Shown piece after piece: positions 42,771-52,638 of a stretch of 64,000 nt of DNA. Both the position numbers and the translations under genes were made by a program. Every line of letters starts with the position of its first letter. Within the stretch, counting starts at the first letter, position 1. The notes beneath the pieces were generated by a model. That model searched no databases, was not told the DNA's origin, and saw only the letters and a program-made list of their open reading frames with translations. Source of the DNA: Gammaproteobacteria bacterium (GTDB taxonomy: Bacteria; Pseudomonadota; Gammaproteobacteria; SZUA-229); NCBI GenBank assembly GCA_029881795.1, contig JAOULX010000012.1, positions 1 through 64,000 on the forward strand, given 5' to 3'.

Positions 42771-44837
42771 TCAAGTGATACAGGGCTCGGGCATTGACAC
42801 ACCATAGCCTTGTGCGAAATCAACACCGATCTCATTCAGTTTTTTAAGAATATCATCATTTTCAACAAACTCGGCAATGGTAAGAATGCCCATGACATGA
42901 CCAATCTGATTAATCGCACTCACCATACTGTAACTGACCGGATCGCAAACAATGTCTTTTACCAGCATGCCGTCTATTTTTAAAAAATCCACATCGAGAT
43001 TTTTTAAATATGCAAAAGATGACACACCACTGCCGAAATCATCCAGCGCAAATAAAAAGCCTCTGGCTTTTAATTGTTTGATCAGTTTTCTCGTCGCCAC
43101 CAGATTAGCGATTGCTATGGTTTCTGTAATTTCAAAACAAATATGCTGACAACGGATGCCATAGTGATCGGCTTCTGTCAGAATATATTCCAGCAAATTA
43201 TCATCATTAAGAGAAGCTCCGGAAAGATTGATATTAAACAGCACCTGATCACGACTGGCTTCACTGATAGAAGGCAGCATGATGTCATTTAACGAACTAA
43301 AGCATTGTCGTATGACCCAGCGATCTATTTCCGGCATTAAGTTATAACGCTCCGCTGCCGGCAAAAATGAACCAGGGGCAAGAATAGCACCATCTTCATC
43401 AAGCATACGAATCAGCATTTCTTTATGACAAAAGCCGGGATTACTGATAGAACGCATCTCCTGAGAATATAAATGGAAGCGACCTTCTTTTAGCGCCTGC
43501 GTAATAATGCCGACCTGGTGCATTTGTCCATGACGTTTGCTCATTTCTGCATCGTCTGCACCGTAAACATGAACCCTATTTCTTCCATGATCTTTAGCCG
43601 CATAGCAGGCAATATCGGCATAGGTCAGAATTTCACTGGCACTTTCAGATAGCTCGGTAATCGCAGAAACACCAATACTGACACCTATTTCAAATACCTT
43701 TTCTTCCCATGCAAAACGAAACTTTTTTATGATCTCACGTAAATTATTCGCGACAACTTTGGCTTTATCAATACTGGTCTGATCCAGCAGCAAGCCAAAC
43801 TCGTCTCCTCCCAGCCGAGCCAGCGTATCACTGCCCCGTATGCTGTCTTCTAGCAGCACAGCAAGTTGCCGTAACAATTCATCACCTGCTATATGGCCAC
43901 AAGTGTCATTAACCAGCTTAAACTGATCAAGATCCAAATAAAGCAGTGCATGCTGGTTTTTGTGTTCTCTCGCATCCTCATGCAACAGCGATAACACGCG
44001 GTCGAATTCGCGACGATTAACCAGCCCTGTCAATGCATCGTGGCTGGCCTGCCATGAAAGCCGTTTGGATAACTCTCTGGTTTTGGTGACATCATGAAAC
44101 ACCATGACCACACCAATTATTTTTCCATTCAGAAATATCGGTGCAGCCGAATCTTCGATTGATATTTTATTACCCTGCTTTGAGATCAGCACGGTATGAT
44201 TAGCAAGCCCTACGATGCGGCCTTCTTGAAGACACCTTTCAACCGGGTTGATAACCGCTTCACCGCTAAATTCATTAACAATATGGAAGACTTCGGTGAG
44301 TTTTTTGCCCTGTACTTCATCGTTCATCCAGCCGGTGAGTTTTTCTGCAATCGGGTTCAGGTAATCAACACGGCCCTCGGCGTCTGTTGTGATCACCGCA
44401 TCACCGATTGAGTGCAGCGTGACCTCGGCTCGCTCTTTGGCTTCGGCCAGCGCCTGTTCATTCTCTTTCTGCTGTGTAATATTCTGTGCCAGCGATGTAA
44501 CACCAATAACCTCGCCAGCCGTATTGATCAATGGTGTGTTATACCATTCGCAGTGAATCAGACTGCCATCTTTTGTTCTATTGACATTGGTACTTCGCTG
44601 ACCACCCTGTTTTTCAAGCAATGCCTGCCATACCTCGGCAACAAAGGGTCGCGCAGCTTCAGGCAATATAATGTCTGCGGCCGCCTGATGAATCGCTTCA
44701 TCATAACTGTAACCAAATATCCGCTCTGCAGAAGGGTTCCAGTCAATGACTCTAAATTCCAGATCCCATTCAATGACAGCAAGCGGTGTTTGTTGGACAT
44801 GTAAAGCAAGACGTTGTTGCAGTGTAGTATCAATCAT
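42771..44837 (-). CDS. PAS-GGDEF-EAL c-di-GMP turnover protein
   Basis: About 688 aa from ATG 44837 (a TTG at 44846 with AGAAGG four bases upstream is also possible; a longer frame extends to 44981). Two PAS domains precede the catalytic parts. GGDEF: DLDQFKLVNDTCGHIAGDELL and LARLGGDEFGLLL, with an intact I-site RGSD, so it may be feedback-inhibited. EAL: KEMLIRM in place of the EAL motif, LDDFGSGVSSFAYL, DFLKIDG and FAQGYGVSMP, consistent with an active phosphodiesterase. No transmembrane segment is seen; it probably answers a cytoplasmic cue. Confidence 0.93.
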   Translation of the reverse strand: MIDTTLQQRLALHVQQTPLAVIEWDLEFRVIDWNPSAERIFGYSYDEAIHQAAADIILPEAARPFVAEVWQALLEKQGGQRSTNVNRTKDGSLIHCEWYNTPLINTAGEVIGVTSLAQNITQQKENEQALAEAKERAEVTLHSIGDAVITTDAEGRVDYLNPIAEKLTGWMNDEVQGKKLTEVFHIVNEFSGEAVINPVERCLQEGRIVGLANHTVLISKQGNKISIEDSAAPIFLNGKIIGVVMVFHDVTKTRELSKRLSWQASHDALTGLVNRREFDRVLSLLHEDAREHKNQHALLYLDLDQFKLVNDTCGHIAGDELLRQLAVLLEDSIRGSDTLARLGGDEFGLLLDQTSIDKAKVVANNLREIIKKFRFAWEEKVFEIGVSIGVSAITELSESASEILTYADIACYAAKDHGRNRVHVYGADDAEMSKRHGQMHQVGIITQALKEGRFHLYSQEMRSISNPGFCHKEMLIRMLDEDGAILAPGSFLPAAERYNLMPEIDRWVIRQCFSSLNDIMLPSISEASRDQVLFNINLSGASLNDDNLLEYILTEADHYGIRCQHICFEITETIAIANLVATRKLIKQLKARGFLFALDDFGSGVSSFAYLKNLDVDFLKIDGMLVKDIVCDPVSYSMVSAINQIGHVMGILTIAEFVENDDILKKLNEIGVDFAQGYGVSMPEPCIT

Positions 44838-45095
44838 ATAATCCAAGGAGCCTTCTTTCTTTTTTATAACACTATAGACTATCAGGTTAATTTTGGCATT
44901 CAAACCCCGAATCAAACAGTCGAAGTTATCGTCAGGTACAGCACCTTTGCAATATGGTGGTCTATAATAGACGGTTAACAAGCTGTATTATTAGTCAAAA
45001 ATTGACTGATCAGTTTTTTGAGTTATCTTACAAATAACATCATCGATAACAAACATACCGATGCTGTGTAGCGCTTTAAGCGGGTAACTAAATCT

Positions 45096-46298
45096 ATGAA
45101 TATAGCCCTAAACCACCGTATGTATTGTTGCTGTCTGTTAATGCTGATTCAACCGGCTGCATCAGCAACTGACTTTAATGGCTATCTAAGATCCGGTGTC
45201 GGTTCAAATGATAGCGGTGGCGATCAGGTCTGTTTCAAGCTGCCTGCAGCCCCGGCAAAATACCGGCTCGGTAATGAATGTGAAACCTATGGTGAGCTCA
45301 GCCTTTCTCACAAGCTGGTGCAAAATTCTGATGGCAGTTATTTTAAACTAACCACAACCCTAGCATTCGCGGTCGCCGCTGATCAGGACTGGGAAACCTA
45401 TACCCCGTCCTGGCGTCAGGTTTATATTGAAAGTGGCTCACTGTTTAGCTCACAAAGCTGGAAAACAGCACGCTTCTGGGCTGGAAAAAAGTTCTATCGC
45501 CGACATGACGCACATATCAATGATTTCTTTTTCTGGGACAACAGCGGTCCTGGCGCAGGTGTCGAAGACATCAGTCTTAAGCATTCCCGGCTGGCATACG
45601 CCTGGCGTCGCAATACCAGCAGCGATGATCGTGCCATCACCCAGCATGATCTGCGCTGGTATCAGCTGAACAGTAACCCTAATGGTCAGCTAACTCTCGG
45701 ACTCAACCTGATCCAGCCTGATCAAAGTCAGCCTGGGCTCATAACCCACCAGGGTCAACAGCTGCATATCCTGCACCAGCAAACGCAACTGTTCGGCGCC
45801 ACAAATACGCTGGCGCTGCAATATGGCATAGGCGCTGGTGCCAGCCTTGATAACACGGTTGATGACACAATCGACGACAGTCAACAAACAGTGCGACTGG
45901 TAGAACAGCTTTTATTCAACAGTGACCAGCACTGGCGCACCATGCTGGTATATATTCACGAGCACAAACAACATATTCAACGCTGGCAATCGGTAGGGAT
46001 ACGCCCAATCTATTATTTTTCAGAGCATTTCAGCTTGGCGCTGGAGCTTGGCCATGACAACATTCGACCGGATAACGGACCGGAGCAGCAGCTAAGTAAA
46101 ATAACGATTGCGCCCCAGTTATCGGCTACCAGAGGTTTCTGGGCTCGCCCGGTATTAAGAGCCTTTATCAGCTATGCCGACTGGAACAATGCCGCACAAC
46201 AATCTGCAGTCGCTGGTGATACAATAAGCAGCACAGGCGTATTTGGCAGCAGTACACAAGGCATGACTATTGGTTTTCAGGCAGAGGCCTGGTGGTGA
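45096..46298 (+). CDS. LamB-type maltoporin/carbohydrate porin
   Basis: A 400-aa outer-membrane porin with signal peptide (ends QPAASA). The mature start FNGYLRSGVGSNDSGGDQVCFKLP and KYRLGNECETYGEL match LamB closely. WAGKKFYRRHDAHINDFFFWDNSGPGAGVED is a strong family block. It ends in ...GMTIGFQAEAWW, with aromatic terminus as expected for barrel insertion. It allows diffusion of maltodextrin-like sugars. No sugar ABC operon is adjacent; instead the next two genes encode a binding-protein-like product and a hybrid kinase. Confidence 0.92.
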   Translation: MNIALNHRMYCCCLLMLIQPAASATDFNGYLRSGVGSNDSGGDQVCFKLPAAPAKYRLGNECETYGELSLSHKLVQNSDGSYFKLTTTLAFAVAADQDWETYTPSWRQVYIESGSLFSSQSWKTARFWAGKKFYRRHDAHINDFFFWDNSGPGAGVEDISLKHSRLAYAWRRNTSSDDRAITQHDLRWYQLNSNPNGQLTLGLNLIQPDQSQPGLITHQGQQLHILHQQTQLFGATNTLALQYGIGAGASLDNTVDDTIDDSQQTVRLVEQLLFNSDQHWRTMLVYIHEHKQHIQRWQSVGIRPIYYFSEHFSLALELGHDNIRPDNGPEQQLSKITIAPQLSATRGFWARPVLRAFISYADWNNAAQQSAVAGDTISSTGVFGSSTQGMTIGFQAEAWW

Positions 46299-46319
46299 TC
46301 AGCAAGGTTTCTACTATCA

Positions 46320-47210
46320 ATGAATAATCAAATATTACTTCACAGAGTTCTGCTCTTTTTTATAGCACTCGTCAGTTATACCGCTGAAGCCAAGAGCTCA
46401 GACATCATTGTCTGGAACCGACTCTCTGACAACCCGGTGTCATACCGGATTCTTCAACTGGCGCTGGATAAAACCGTTGATAGCTACGGCCCTTACAACC
46501 TAAAACCGTCAATCGAAATGGAACAGGGGCGGGTACATACAGAACTGAAACGGAATCTGCGGGTACATATCGCCAGTTTCGCACCCAGCCAGAAAAGAGA
46601 AGACGAACTACTTCCGATCCGTATTCCGGTAACCCGGGGTCTGCTTGGACTTCGTGTCTGCCTGATTCACGAAGACAATCAGCAGCGCTTTACAGGCATA
46701 GACAATGCTCAACAATGGATAGAGAAAGCTATCACAATCGGTCAGGGGCAGGACTGGCCGGATACTGCTATTTTAGAAGCCAATCAGTTTAACGTGGTCA
46801 AATCTGCCAAATACCTGCCTTTATTCGATATGCTGGCAAAAAAACGCTTTGACTGTTTTTCCCGCAGTGTATCCGAAGTGATACCGGAACTGAACAAATA
46901 TACAGACAAGGGAATTATTCTGGAGCAAAACTATCTTCTGGCATACCGATTACCCACATTCTTTTTTCTCAGCAGAAGGAATCAAAAACTCGCAGAGCGA
47001 ATTTCACTGGGTCTGACTTTAGCTAACAAGGATGGTAGTTTCAATAAAACCATCACAAATGCTTATCGCGATCAATTTAACAAAATAAATATCAGAAACA
47101 GAAAAATAATCTATCTTGACAACCCCTTTCTTAGTATAGAAACTCGTCGAACACTGAAGGACGAATCTCTCTGGTTCAATCCATTGATGACCGAGCAACC
47201 TGCATTATGA
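46320..47210 (+). CDS. Periplasmic binding-protein-like sensor partner
   Basis: A 296-aa exported protein (signal peptide ends YTAEAKS). Its layout resembles family-3 solute-binding proteins: SIEMEQGRVHTELKRNLRVHIASFAPSQ, LPIRIPVTRGLLGLRVCLIHEDNQ, FDMLAKKRFDCFSRSVSEVIPEL. No transporter genes accompany it. It overlaps the hybrid kinase gene by 4 bp (ATGA), so it most likely presents a ligand to that kinase. Ligand unknown. Confidence 0.72.
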   Translation: MNNQILLHRVLLFFIALVSYTAEAKSSDIIVWNRLSDNPVSYRILQLALDKTVDSYGPYNLKPSIEMEQGRVHTELKRNLRVHIASFAPSQKREDELLPIRIPVTRGLLGLRVCLIHEDNQQRFTGIDNAQQWIEKAITIGQGQDWPDTAILEANQFNVVKSAKYLPLFDMLAKKRFDCFSRSVSEVIPELNKYTDKGIILEQNYLLAYRLPTFFFLSRRNQKLAERISLGLTLANKDGSFNKTITNAYRDQFNKINIRNRKIIYLDNPFLSIETRRTLKDESLWFNPLMTEQPAL

Positions 47211-49477
47211 GAGATAAACTCAGCCTGTTTAGGTCGATACTGGGACAGCGAATTTTAAAACACTCCTTACTTTATGGTGTTTTAGTTGTCTTTATAGTCA
47301 CCACTGCCCAGCTCTATCTTGAATACCAGCGCAACATCAATCAGATACATTCACGCATTGATCAGATTCATGCCACAAATATACGAAGCCTTTCAGAAAG
47401 CCTGTGGAATCTCGACCACAGACAATTACAGGTTCAACTAAAAAGCATCATACAAATACCGGACATTAGAAAAATTTCAATAATATCGAATGATCTCGAG
47501 ACCATTAGTGCCGGAGAAGATTCAATAGATAATAAAATATTTCGTGAGTTTCGACTCTATCGTAATACCGGGTCGGAAATCATTGATCTGGGAAAACTTA
47601 TTATTACAGCCGATGATAAAGAAGTTTTTCAGCGCATCTTAGACAATGGCTGGCTGATATTAGCCGGCAGCCTTTTCATTGTCACCTTCGTGATTATACT
47701 TATGCTGTATATTATGAGTGTTTTTGTGACCAGGCCGCTGATAGAACTATCGGCATTTTTTAAAAACACCGACAGCAGTCAACTCAAACAGACTATCAAC
47801 ATTCATCGCTATAACGTAAGCAGCACTGACAGTGAAGATGAAATCGATGTACTTGTCAAAGCCGTTAATGAAATGATGACCGAAATAAACAATACACATG
47901 ATAATCTGGAAAACCTAGTCAGAGAACGTACCAATGATTTAGCAATAGAAAGAAATCTGTTTATTGCCGGAAATGTCGTTGTCTTTAAATGGGCCAATCG
48001 AAATGGCTGGCCGGTTGAATATGTATCACCAAATGTTTCAGAAGTTTTCGGTTACACAGCTGATGATTTTCTTAGCAACCGGGTAAAATATATCGACCTT
48101 ATTCCACAGAATGACATCAATCGTGTCAGCCGCGAAGTACAGACTGCCACAGAAAATCACCTTAAGCACTTTACTCATGAGCCATACCAGATAATTCGAA
48201 AAGATGGGGATGCTATCTGGCTCGATGACTACAGCACCATTATCCGTGACCACGAGAACAACATTACTCATTTTCTTGGTTATGTTGTCGATATTACACC
48301 GCGTAAAATCGCAGAACTACATATTGTTCAGGCCAAGAATGAAGCTGAAAAAGCCAATCTTGCAAAATCTGAATTTCTCTCCAGTATGAGCCATGAGCTG
48401 CGTACCCCTTTAAATGCTATTCTGGGTTTTTCACAGCTGATCGAAATTAAAACAACAGATAAGAAAACGCTTGATAATGCCCATGAGATCATTAAAGCTG
48501 GCCAGCATCTGCTTACTCTAATCAGCGAAATTCTTGACCTTTCGAAAATTGAATCCGGCAAGCTTGACCTGTCACTAGAGAGCACACCACTTGATATCAT
48601 ACTTAATGACTGCTTTACACTTATTCTTCCCGTGGCTGATAAGAACAATATAAAAATAATAGATAACATTACACCATCCAGCCATTATATTCATGTTGAT
48701 TACACTCGCTTTAAACAGGTACTGATAAACCTGTTATCCAATGCAATAAAATACAATAAGCCTGATGGCAGCGTTACACTGAGCTGTTCAATACCTTCAC
48801 CACAGCGCTTGCGAGTATCCGTACGCGACACCGGTAGCGGTCTTAGCCCGCAACAACAACAGGAAGTATTCATCCCTTTTGAACGTATCGGTGCAGAGAA
48901 TACAAGTATTGAAGGCACAGGTATTGGCCTGGTGATTACAAAGCGACTGGTTGAATTAATGCAAGGAAATATTGGCGTAGAAAGCCAGCAAGGTATCGGT
49001 AGTAATTTCTGGGTTGAAGTCAGGCTTACTGACGCACCTGATACGCAGTTAACAGACATCGTACTGCCAGATAGCCCGACCACGCAATCAGTCGCTTCCT
49101 TCAGCGCTCCAAAAACAATTCTATATATTGAAGATAGCCCTGTGAATCAGATATTGATTGAACAGATTATTTTAACCAATACACCACACAAAATCCTTAT
49201 TGCAGATGATGCTTATCAGGGACTTGATATCGCAACCTCAGAAATACCTGATATCATTCTTCTCGATATCAACTTACCAGGCATGGATGGTTTCGAGGCA
49301 TTATCATTACTCAAAAAAAATCCGCTGACCAGCTCAATCCCGGTTCTTGCTATCAGCGCTAATGCGATGAAGCATGATATCGAGAAAGGCAATCGCGCTG
49401 GCTTTAACGACTATCTAACAAAGCCAGTAGATATTAACCAGCTTCTAGGTACGGTCAACAAGTGGCTGTCAATATAA
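47207..49477 (+). CDS. Membrane hybrid sensor histidine kinase
   Basis: 756 aa. Transmembrane helices near residues 20-40 and 148-172 frame a periplasmic sensor. A HAMP-like segment and a PAS domain (about 255-365, VSPNVSEVFGYTADDFL and DVIT-like end) follow. HisKA: SSMSHELRTPLNAILGFSQL with His396. The HATPase domain shows RDTGSGLSPQQ and GTGIGLVITKRLVELM. A C-terminal receiver holds IPDIILLDINLPGMDG with Asp687. It lacks an output domain, so phosphate must pass to a regulator encoded elsewhere. Coupled to the binding-protein gene. Confidence 0.93.
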   Translation: MRDKLSLFRSILGQRILKHSLLYGVLVVFIVTTAQLYLEYQRNINQIHSRIDQIHATNIRSLSESLWNLDHRQLQVQLKSIIQIPDIRKISIISNDLETISAGEDSIDNKIFREFRLYRNTGSEIIDLGKLIITADDKEVFQRILDNGWLILAGSLFIVTFVIILMLYIMSVFVTRPLIELSAFFKNTDSSQLKQTINIHRYNVSSTDSEDEIDVLVKAVNEMMTEINNTHDNLENLVRERTNDLAIERNLFIAGNVVVFKWANRNGWPVEYVSPNVSEVFGYTADDFLSNRVKYIDLIPQNDINRVSREVQTATENHLKHFTHEPYQIIRKDGDAIWLDDYSTIIRDHENNITHFLGYVVDITPRKIAELHIVQAKNEAEKANLAKSEFLSSMSHELRTPLNAILGFSQLIEIKTTDKKTLDNAHEIIKAGQHLLTLISEILDLSKIESGKLDLSLESTPLDIILNDCFTLILPVADKNNIKIIDNITPSSHYIHVDYTRFKQVLINLLSNAIKYNKPDGSVTLSCSIPSPQRLRVSVRDTGSGLSPQQQQEVFIPFERIGAENTSIEGTGIGLVITKRLVELMQGNIGVESQQGIGSNFWVEVRLTDAPDTQLTDIVLPDSPTTQSVASFSAPKTILYIEDSPVNQILIEQIILTNTPHKILIADDAYQGLDIATSEIPDIILLDINLPGMDGFEALSLLKKNPLTSSIPVLAISANAMKHDIEKGNRAGFNDYLTKPVDINQLLGTVNKWLSI

Positions 49478-49521
49478 CAGCATCATATACCGCGTATTAA
49501 GCCTACCTAATTAGCTACAAA

Positions 49522-50487
49522 TTATAACCAGTCTGCCAGCATCACACCTAGCCCTATGCGCTCACGTTTCACATTATAATCTATCAGTGTCTCACCATAG
49601 CCATTAAAATATTGCAGATACAGTCGCAAATCGCTTTTGTGCAGAAAAGTGAAAACCTGCTGCAAAGGCCGAGACCAGCTGAACTGAAAATTAATTTTAT
49701 TATTGTTCAGCTCACTGTCTCTAATCAGAAATGAATAGTTACTGTGATCACCCGAATAGAAATATTTAAGCTCTGCATTACCTACGTACTTTTCAATATT
49801 CTCGTTATCATCGCCGACAAAATCACCTGGCAAAGCTTTTTTATCTTCCGGCCACCTGCTCCAGGCTTTAAATGTGACATAATGTTTATTTTTTTCAAAA
49901 ACAAAATCGATATAGCTTTTATTCCAGCTTCTAGAAGTCGGCGGAACACTTCCATTAGACTGATGATCAACCGGGGCATAATTTATCATACGCAAGGCCC
50001 AGCTACCCGCTGATTTTCTTTTAAATAGCTGCGTCACCATCAGTTCAGGTTCAAAGTTAGTATCTCTAAACGGTGCTGAACGGTCAAAATTAGTCATCTG
50101 CCAGACCGAAATCTGGCTATATGCAAAATAGGTAATACACTGCGTACCATCAATCCACAGACATCTGGCTGGTTTCTCATAACTTGACAAGGGGATTTTA
50201 AAACTTATCTGAAATTTTGTTTCAAAATTCTGATATTCCTCTATACCGCCACTTAAACCATCAACATAAGAGCCAATAAAATAATTCGGTTTGTACGGGA
50301 TTAAAACAAAAGGCAGATTACTGATATTTGTTTCTATACAGAAGCGACTATCAAGCGCACCATTTGCATCCTGACACTGATCAAGACTACTTTCGCTGGC
50401 TATCAGCGGATAACAAACTATGGCACAACTGAAAAATACCAAACTCAATAATAGTGATTTAACAGACTGAGAGCAGTAACAATCCAT
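49522..50487 (-). CDS. pldA: Outer-membrane phospholipase A
   Basis: A 321-aa OMPLA. The catalytic triad is intact and spaced exactly as in E. coli: His175, Ser177 and Asn189 in DHQSNGSVPPTSRSWNK. Barrel strands follow (FSWSRPLQQVFTFLHKSDLRLYLQYFNGYGETLIDYN is the conserved region). The protein hydrolyses phospholipids flipped to the outer leaflet, using calcium and dimerisation. AAGGAGATGTTGCT gives a strong ribosome-binding site. An N-terminal extension carries four extra Cys. Monocistronic. Confidence 0.92.
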   Translation of the reverse strand: MDCYCSQSVKSLLLSLVFFSCAIVCYPLIASESSLDQCQDANGALDSRFCIETNISNLPFVLIPYKPNYFIGSYVDGLSGGIEEYQNFETKFQISFKIPLSSYEKPARCLWIDGTQCITYFAYSQISVWQMTNFDRSAPFRDTNFEPELMVTQLFKRKSAGSWALRMINYAPVDHQSNGSVPPTSRSWNKSYIDFVFEKNKHYVTFKAWSRWPEDKKALPGDFVGDDNENIEKYVGNAELKYFYSGDHSNYSFLIRDSELNNNKINFQFSWSRPLQQVFTFLHKSDLRLYLQYFNGYGETLIDYNVKRERIGLGVMLADWL

Positions 50488-50844
50488 AGCAACATCTCCT
50501 TTTTATCTCACAAAAACATTTTAAATACATAAAGGCCATGACGTGATAAATCTAAAGCACAGTTATCACAATACGTCTTCAATCCTCTGAAGAGTCGTCA
50601 TCACATATTACAACTTTAGATTAAGATTATATAGCGACTTATGAAAGGGAATATGAATAAAGCTAATGTAATTCACTGATAACTATAGCAAGCTTAAAAC
50701 TAATCGCGGTTTTATATAGATCACAAGGAAAAACACTAAAAACTATTGTGAATGAGCATCGCCACTTTCTTTTTCTGTCAGCACATAAGATTTTGTGATG
50801 CTTTTATTCGGGATTCAGAGCAGATCCCGATATCTGAGGTGTTA
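50488..50844. other. Intergenic region with no gene seen
   Basis: It holds the promoter of pldA and the 3' end of the RDD gene. A small hairpin TCTTCA/TGAAGA (50576-50593) is present. The open frame on the plus strand from about 50752 lies mostly antisense to the RDD gene and is not credible. Confidence 0.45.
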
Positions 50845-51303
50845 TTATTGATTAAGGTCTTTGAATACTATCTGCTTGGCAGCTTTTTGTTTAATAACGA
50901 CTGTGCCTGCAAGCTTGTCATGCCAGCCCTGCTTACGCTTATCAAAGCCGATCCAGATAATTCCCAGAAACAGTGGCAACATAGACAGATAATACCCCAG
51001 ATAACGACCGACAAACTGCCGTGCTGATGGTTTTTCACCAGTTTGTGCATCCACAATACTCAGCTTCAATAGCATCTTTCCCGGTGTCGCAGACTTATAT
51101 ACCCAGAAACCAATTACAGCAATCGCCGGTAACAGATAATTTAAAATGAAATCCCATGCACCTTCGACAAAAGACTCACCCACCCAGTAACCACTACCGT
51201 ATATGGCAGTAAGAGCCGGTACAAGAATAAGTAAGATCAGCACACTGTCAATTATCGCAGCAAAGGTTCTGATCCAGAAACCAGCATATCCATTTTCAGT
51301 CAT
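50845..51303 (-). CDS. RDD-family membrane protein
   Basis: A 152-aa protein with three hydrophobic helices: AGFWIRTFAAIIDSVLILLILVPAL (with the Arg-Asp pair typical of RDD), YLLPAIAVIGFWVYKS, and LGYYLSMLPLFLGIIWIGF. It ends with the DKRKQGWHDKLAGTVVIK signature. RDD proteins are small, often with unknown transport or stress roles. It lies downstream of the c-di-GMP riboswitch candidate and the 33-codon ORF on the same strand, so it may be under c-di-GMP control. Confidence 0.85.
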   Translation of the reverse strand: MTENGYAGFWIRTFAAIIDSVLILLILVPALTAIYGSGYWVGESFVEGAWDFILNYLLPAIAVIGFWVYKSATPGKMLLKLSIVDAQTGEKPSARQFVGRYLGYYLSMLPLFLGIIWIGFDKRKQGWHDKLAGTVVIKQKAAKQIVFKDLNQ

Positions 51304-51421
51304 ATATTTTTATCCAAAGTATTGCTACTGATTACAGCCATGATATTTCCAGCGTATTGCTTTGTTACCAGCAGATTAAGCCGCACAGTTAACAGCAGCG
51401 TGCTTATTGTTAACAGACTAG

Positions 51422-51523
51422 TTAACCAGTGACTAGTTGCACACTAAACACAAGCAAAAAATAAAGCACAAAAATAATAACGGTATTTGAAATTTTTGAA
51501 TGTGGACGTCTGTAATCGCGCAT
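51422..51523 (-). CDS. Small membrane peptide of 33 aa
   Basis: ATG (51521-51523) to TAA (51422-51424), reading MRDYRRPHSKISNTVII and continuing FVLYFLLVFSVQLVTG. A basic N-terminus precedes one strong transmembrane helix, so it would insert with a cytoplasmic N-terminus. GACGGGG lies a few bases upstream as a weak ribosome-binding site. It sits between the riboswitch candidate and the RDD gene on the same strand. Too short to be assigned to a family; it could also be chance. Confidence 0.45.
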   Translation of the reverse strand: MRDYRRPHSKISNTVIIFVLYFLLVFSVQLVTG

Positions 51524-51599
51524 GATAACCCCGTCATAGTAGCTGTAAAAATATACCAGACAAAGCCGTCATCAAGAGAAAATGACAATGCTTGCTTCT

Positions 51600-51679
51600 G
51601 GCGGTTCCGCTATCTTGGTAATAAACCAAGACCGGTGACTTTGCGACCTCACCCTCACAGATGAGTTAGCCTTTTTCAG
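51600..51679 (-). promoter_or_regulatory. c-di-GMP-I (GEMM) riboswitch candidate
   Basis: On the minus strand the sequence contains AGGCTAACTC. A P2 hairpin CTCATC/GGTGAG follows, then GTCGCAAAGTCACCGGTCT (GEMM consensus GACGCAAAGCC-CCGG). The P3 hairpin is TCTTGG-TTTATTA-CCAAGA, with TAGCGG after it and a final pairing segment. Order and spacing match the class I c-di-GMP aptamer. Downstream are the 33-codon ORF and the RDD gene. A possible -35/-10 (TTGATA, TACAAC) lies 5' of it. Confidence 0.72.
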
Positions 51680-51801
51680 TATTATTAACTAGTTGTAATG
51701 CAAACAGCGCTGAATATCAATTTATAAAAAACAAGCGTTGCATTTTTCATGACGAACTGTCACAACGGTCAGACAGTGGACATCTCTATATTAGTTATTT
51801 A

Positions 51802-52527
51802 TCACTTTGTTAATTTCGAATTTTCTACAATCAATGGATAGACATAACCATAATTAAAGTCTTTATCCAGCGCCAGAGTACCCTTCAGTGTAACCACCTC
51901 ATCAAGTTGTGCTGTTTCATCTGTGGTCGCCGTCAGGTCCTGATGCGTACTGCTATCACGGATATGAATCCAATTTTTTCCCATCACCTTAGCAGTAAAT
52001 TTTGTGACCTGACCACGTACCAGTACAGATTTTCCCTCGAGACTTTTCTTATTTATATATATATCAGAAATTGTATAGCCACCTTCTACCTTCTCAATAC
52101 CTTCAGCCGGAGGCTTATATTGATTATTTTTTATTTTCGCATGCGGTAATAGATGTGCAGGATCATCAGAATTTTCTGTGACCTTGTCCGTAATAAAACG
52201 GGCAACGAAATACACAACTTTAAAGTCCCGATTCAGCGACTTGCTATAGTGATTATTCATAGGCATCTCAGTGGTGATCGCAATCATATCGCCAATATTA
52301 ACCGTTGTCTTAGGCGCCGCAGCCCAGACATTGAGCTCACCGTTTTCTATCCTGACATAAGTATAACCTGCAGCATCCATTGTCTCTGTGACTTTTCCGT
52401 ACATCTTTTCGGCATTTGAAGAGGACGGTTTTAGCTGATTATTTTGCTCAGCAAAAGACATCTTAACAACACTGAATCCTGTCATTAGAGTAATTACTAT
52501 TGTTAGTACATTGATACGTTGAAGCAT
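51802..52527 (-). CDS. Exported tandem OB-fold protein, NrfJ-like
   Basis: A 241-aa protein from ATG 52527, chosen because AGGAGA lies nine bases upstream; a longer frame to 52551 is less supported. Signal peptide, then an OB-fold-like repeat: MYGKVTETMDAAGYTYVRIENGELNVWAA and later GKSVLVRGQVTKFTAKVMGKNWIHIRDSS. The pattern matches the small NrfJ-like proteins linked to cytochrome genes, here doubled. No cytochrome is next to it. Function not established. Confidence 0.7.
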   Translation of the reverse strand: MLQRINVLTIVITLMTGFSVVKMSFAEQNNQLKPSSSNAEKMYGKVTETMDAAGYTYVRIENGELNVWAAAPKTTVNIGDMIAITTEMPMNNHYSKSLNRDFKVVYFVARFITDKVTENSDDPAHLLPHAKIKNNQYKPPAEGIEKVEGGYTISDIYINKKSLEGKSVLVRGQVTKFTAKVMGKNWIHIRDSSTHQDLTATTDETAQLDEVVTLKGTLALDKDFNYGYVYPLIVENSKLTK

Positions 52528-52638
52528 TTCTGACTTTCTCCTAATACACAATTGAAGCGCAGCTTGACATTTACTGCGACTAAAAATATTTTATTATTAT
52601 CTGTCTGACAACCACAAAACAATGCCATTGAGCAGAAC

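Noticed and set aside
50752-51027. Plus-strand frame of 91 codons opposite the RDD gene
   Set aside because: Mostly antisense to a well-supported gene and without homology or codon signals.
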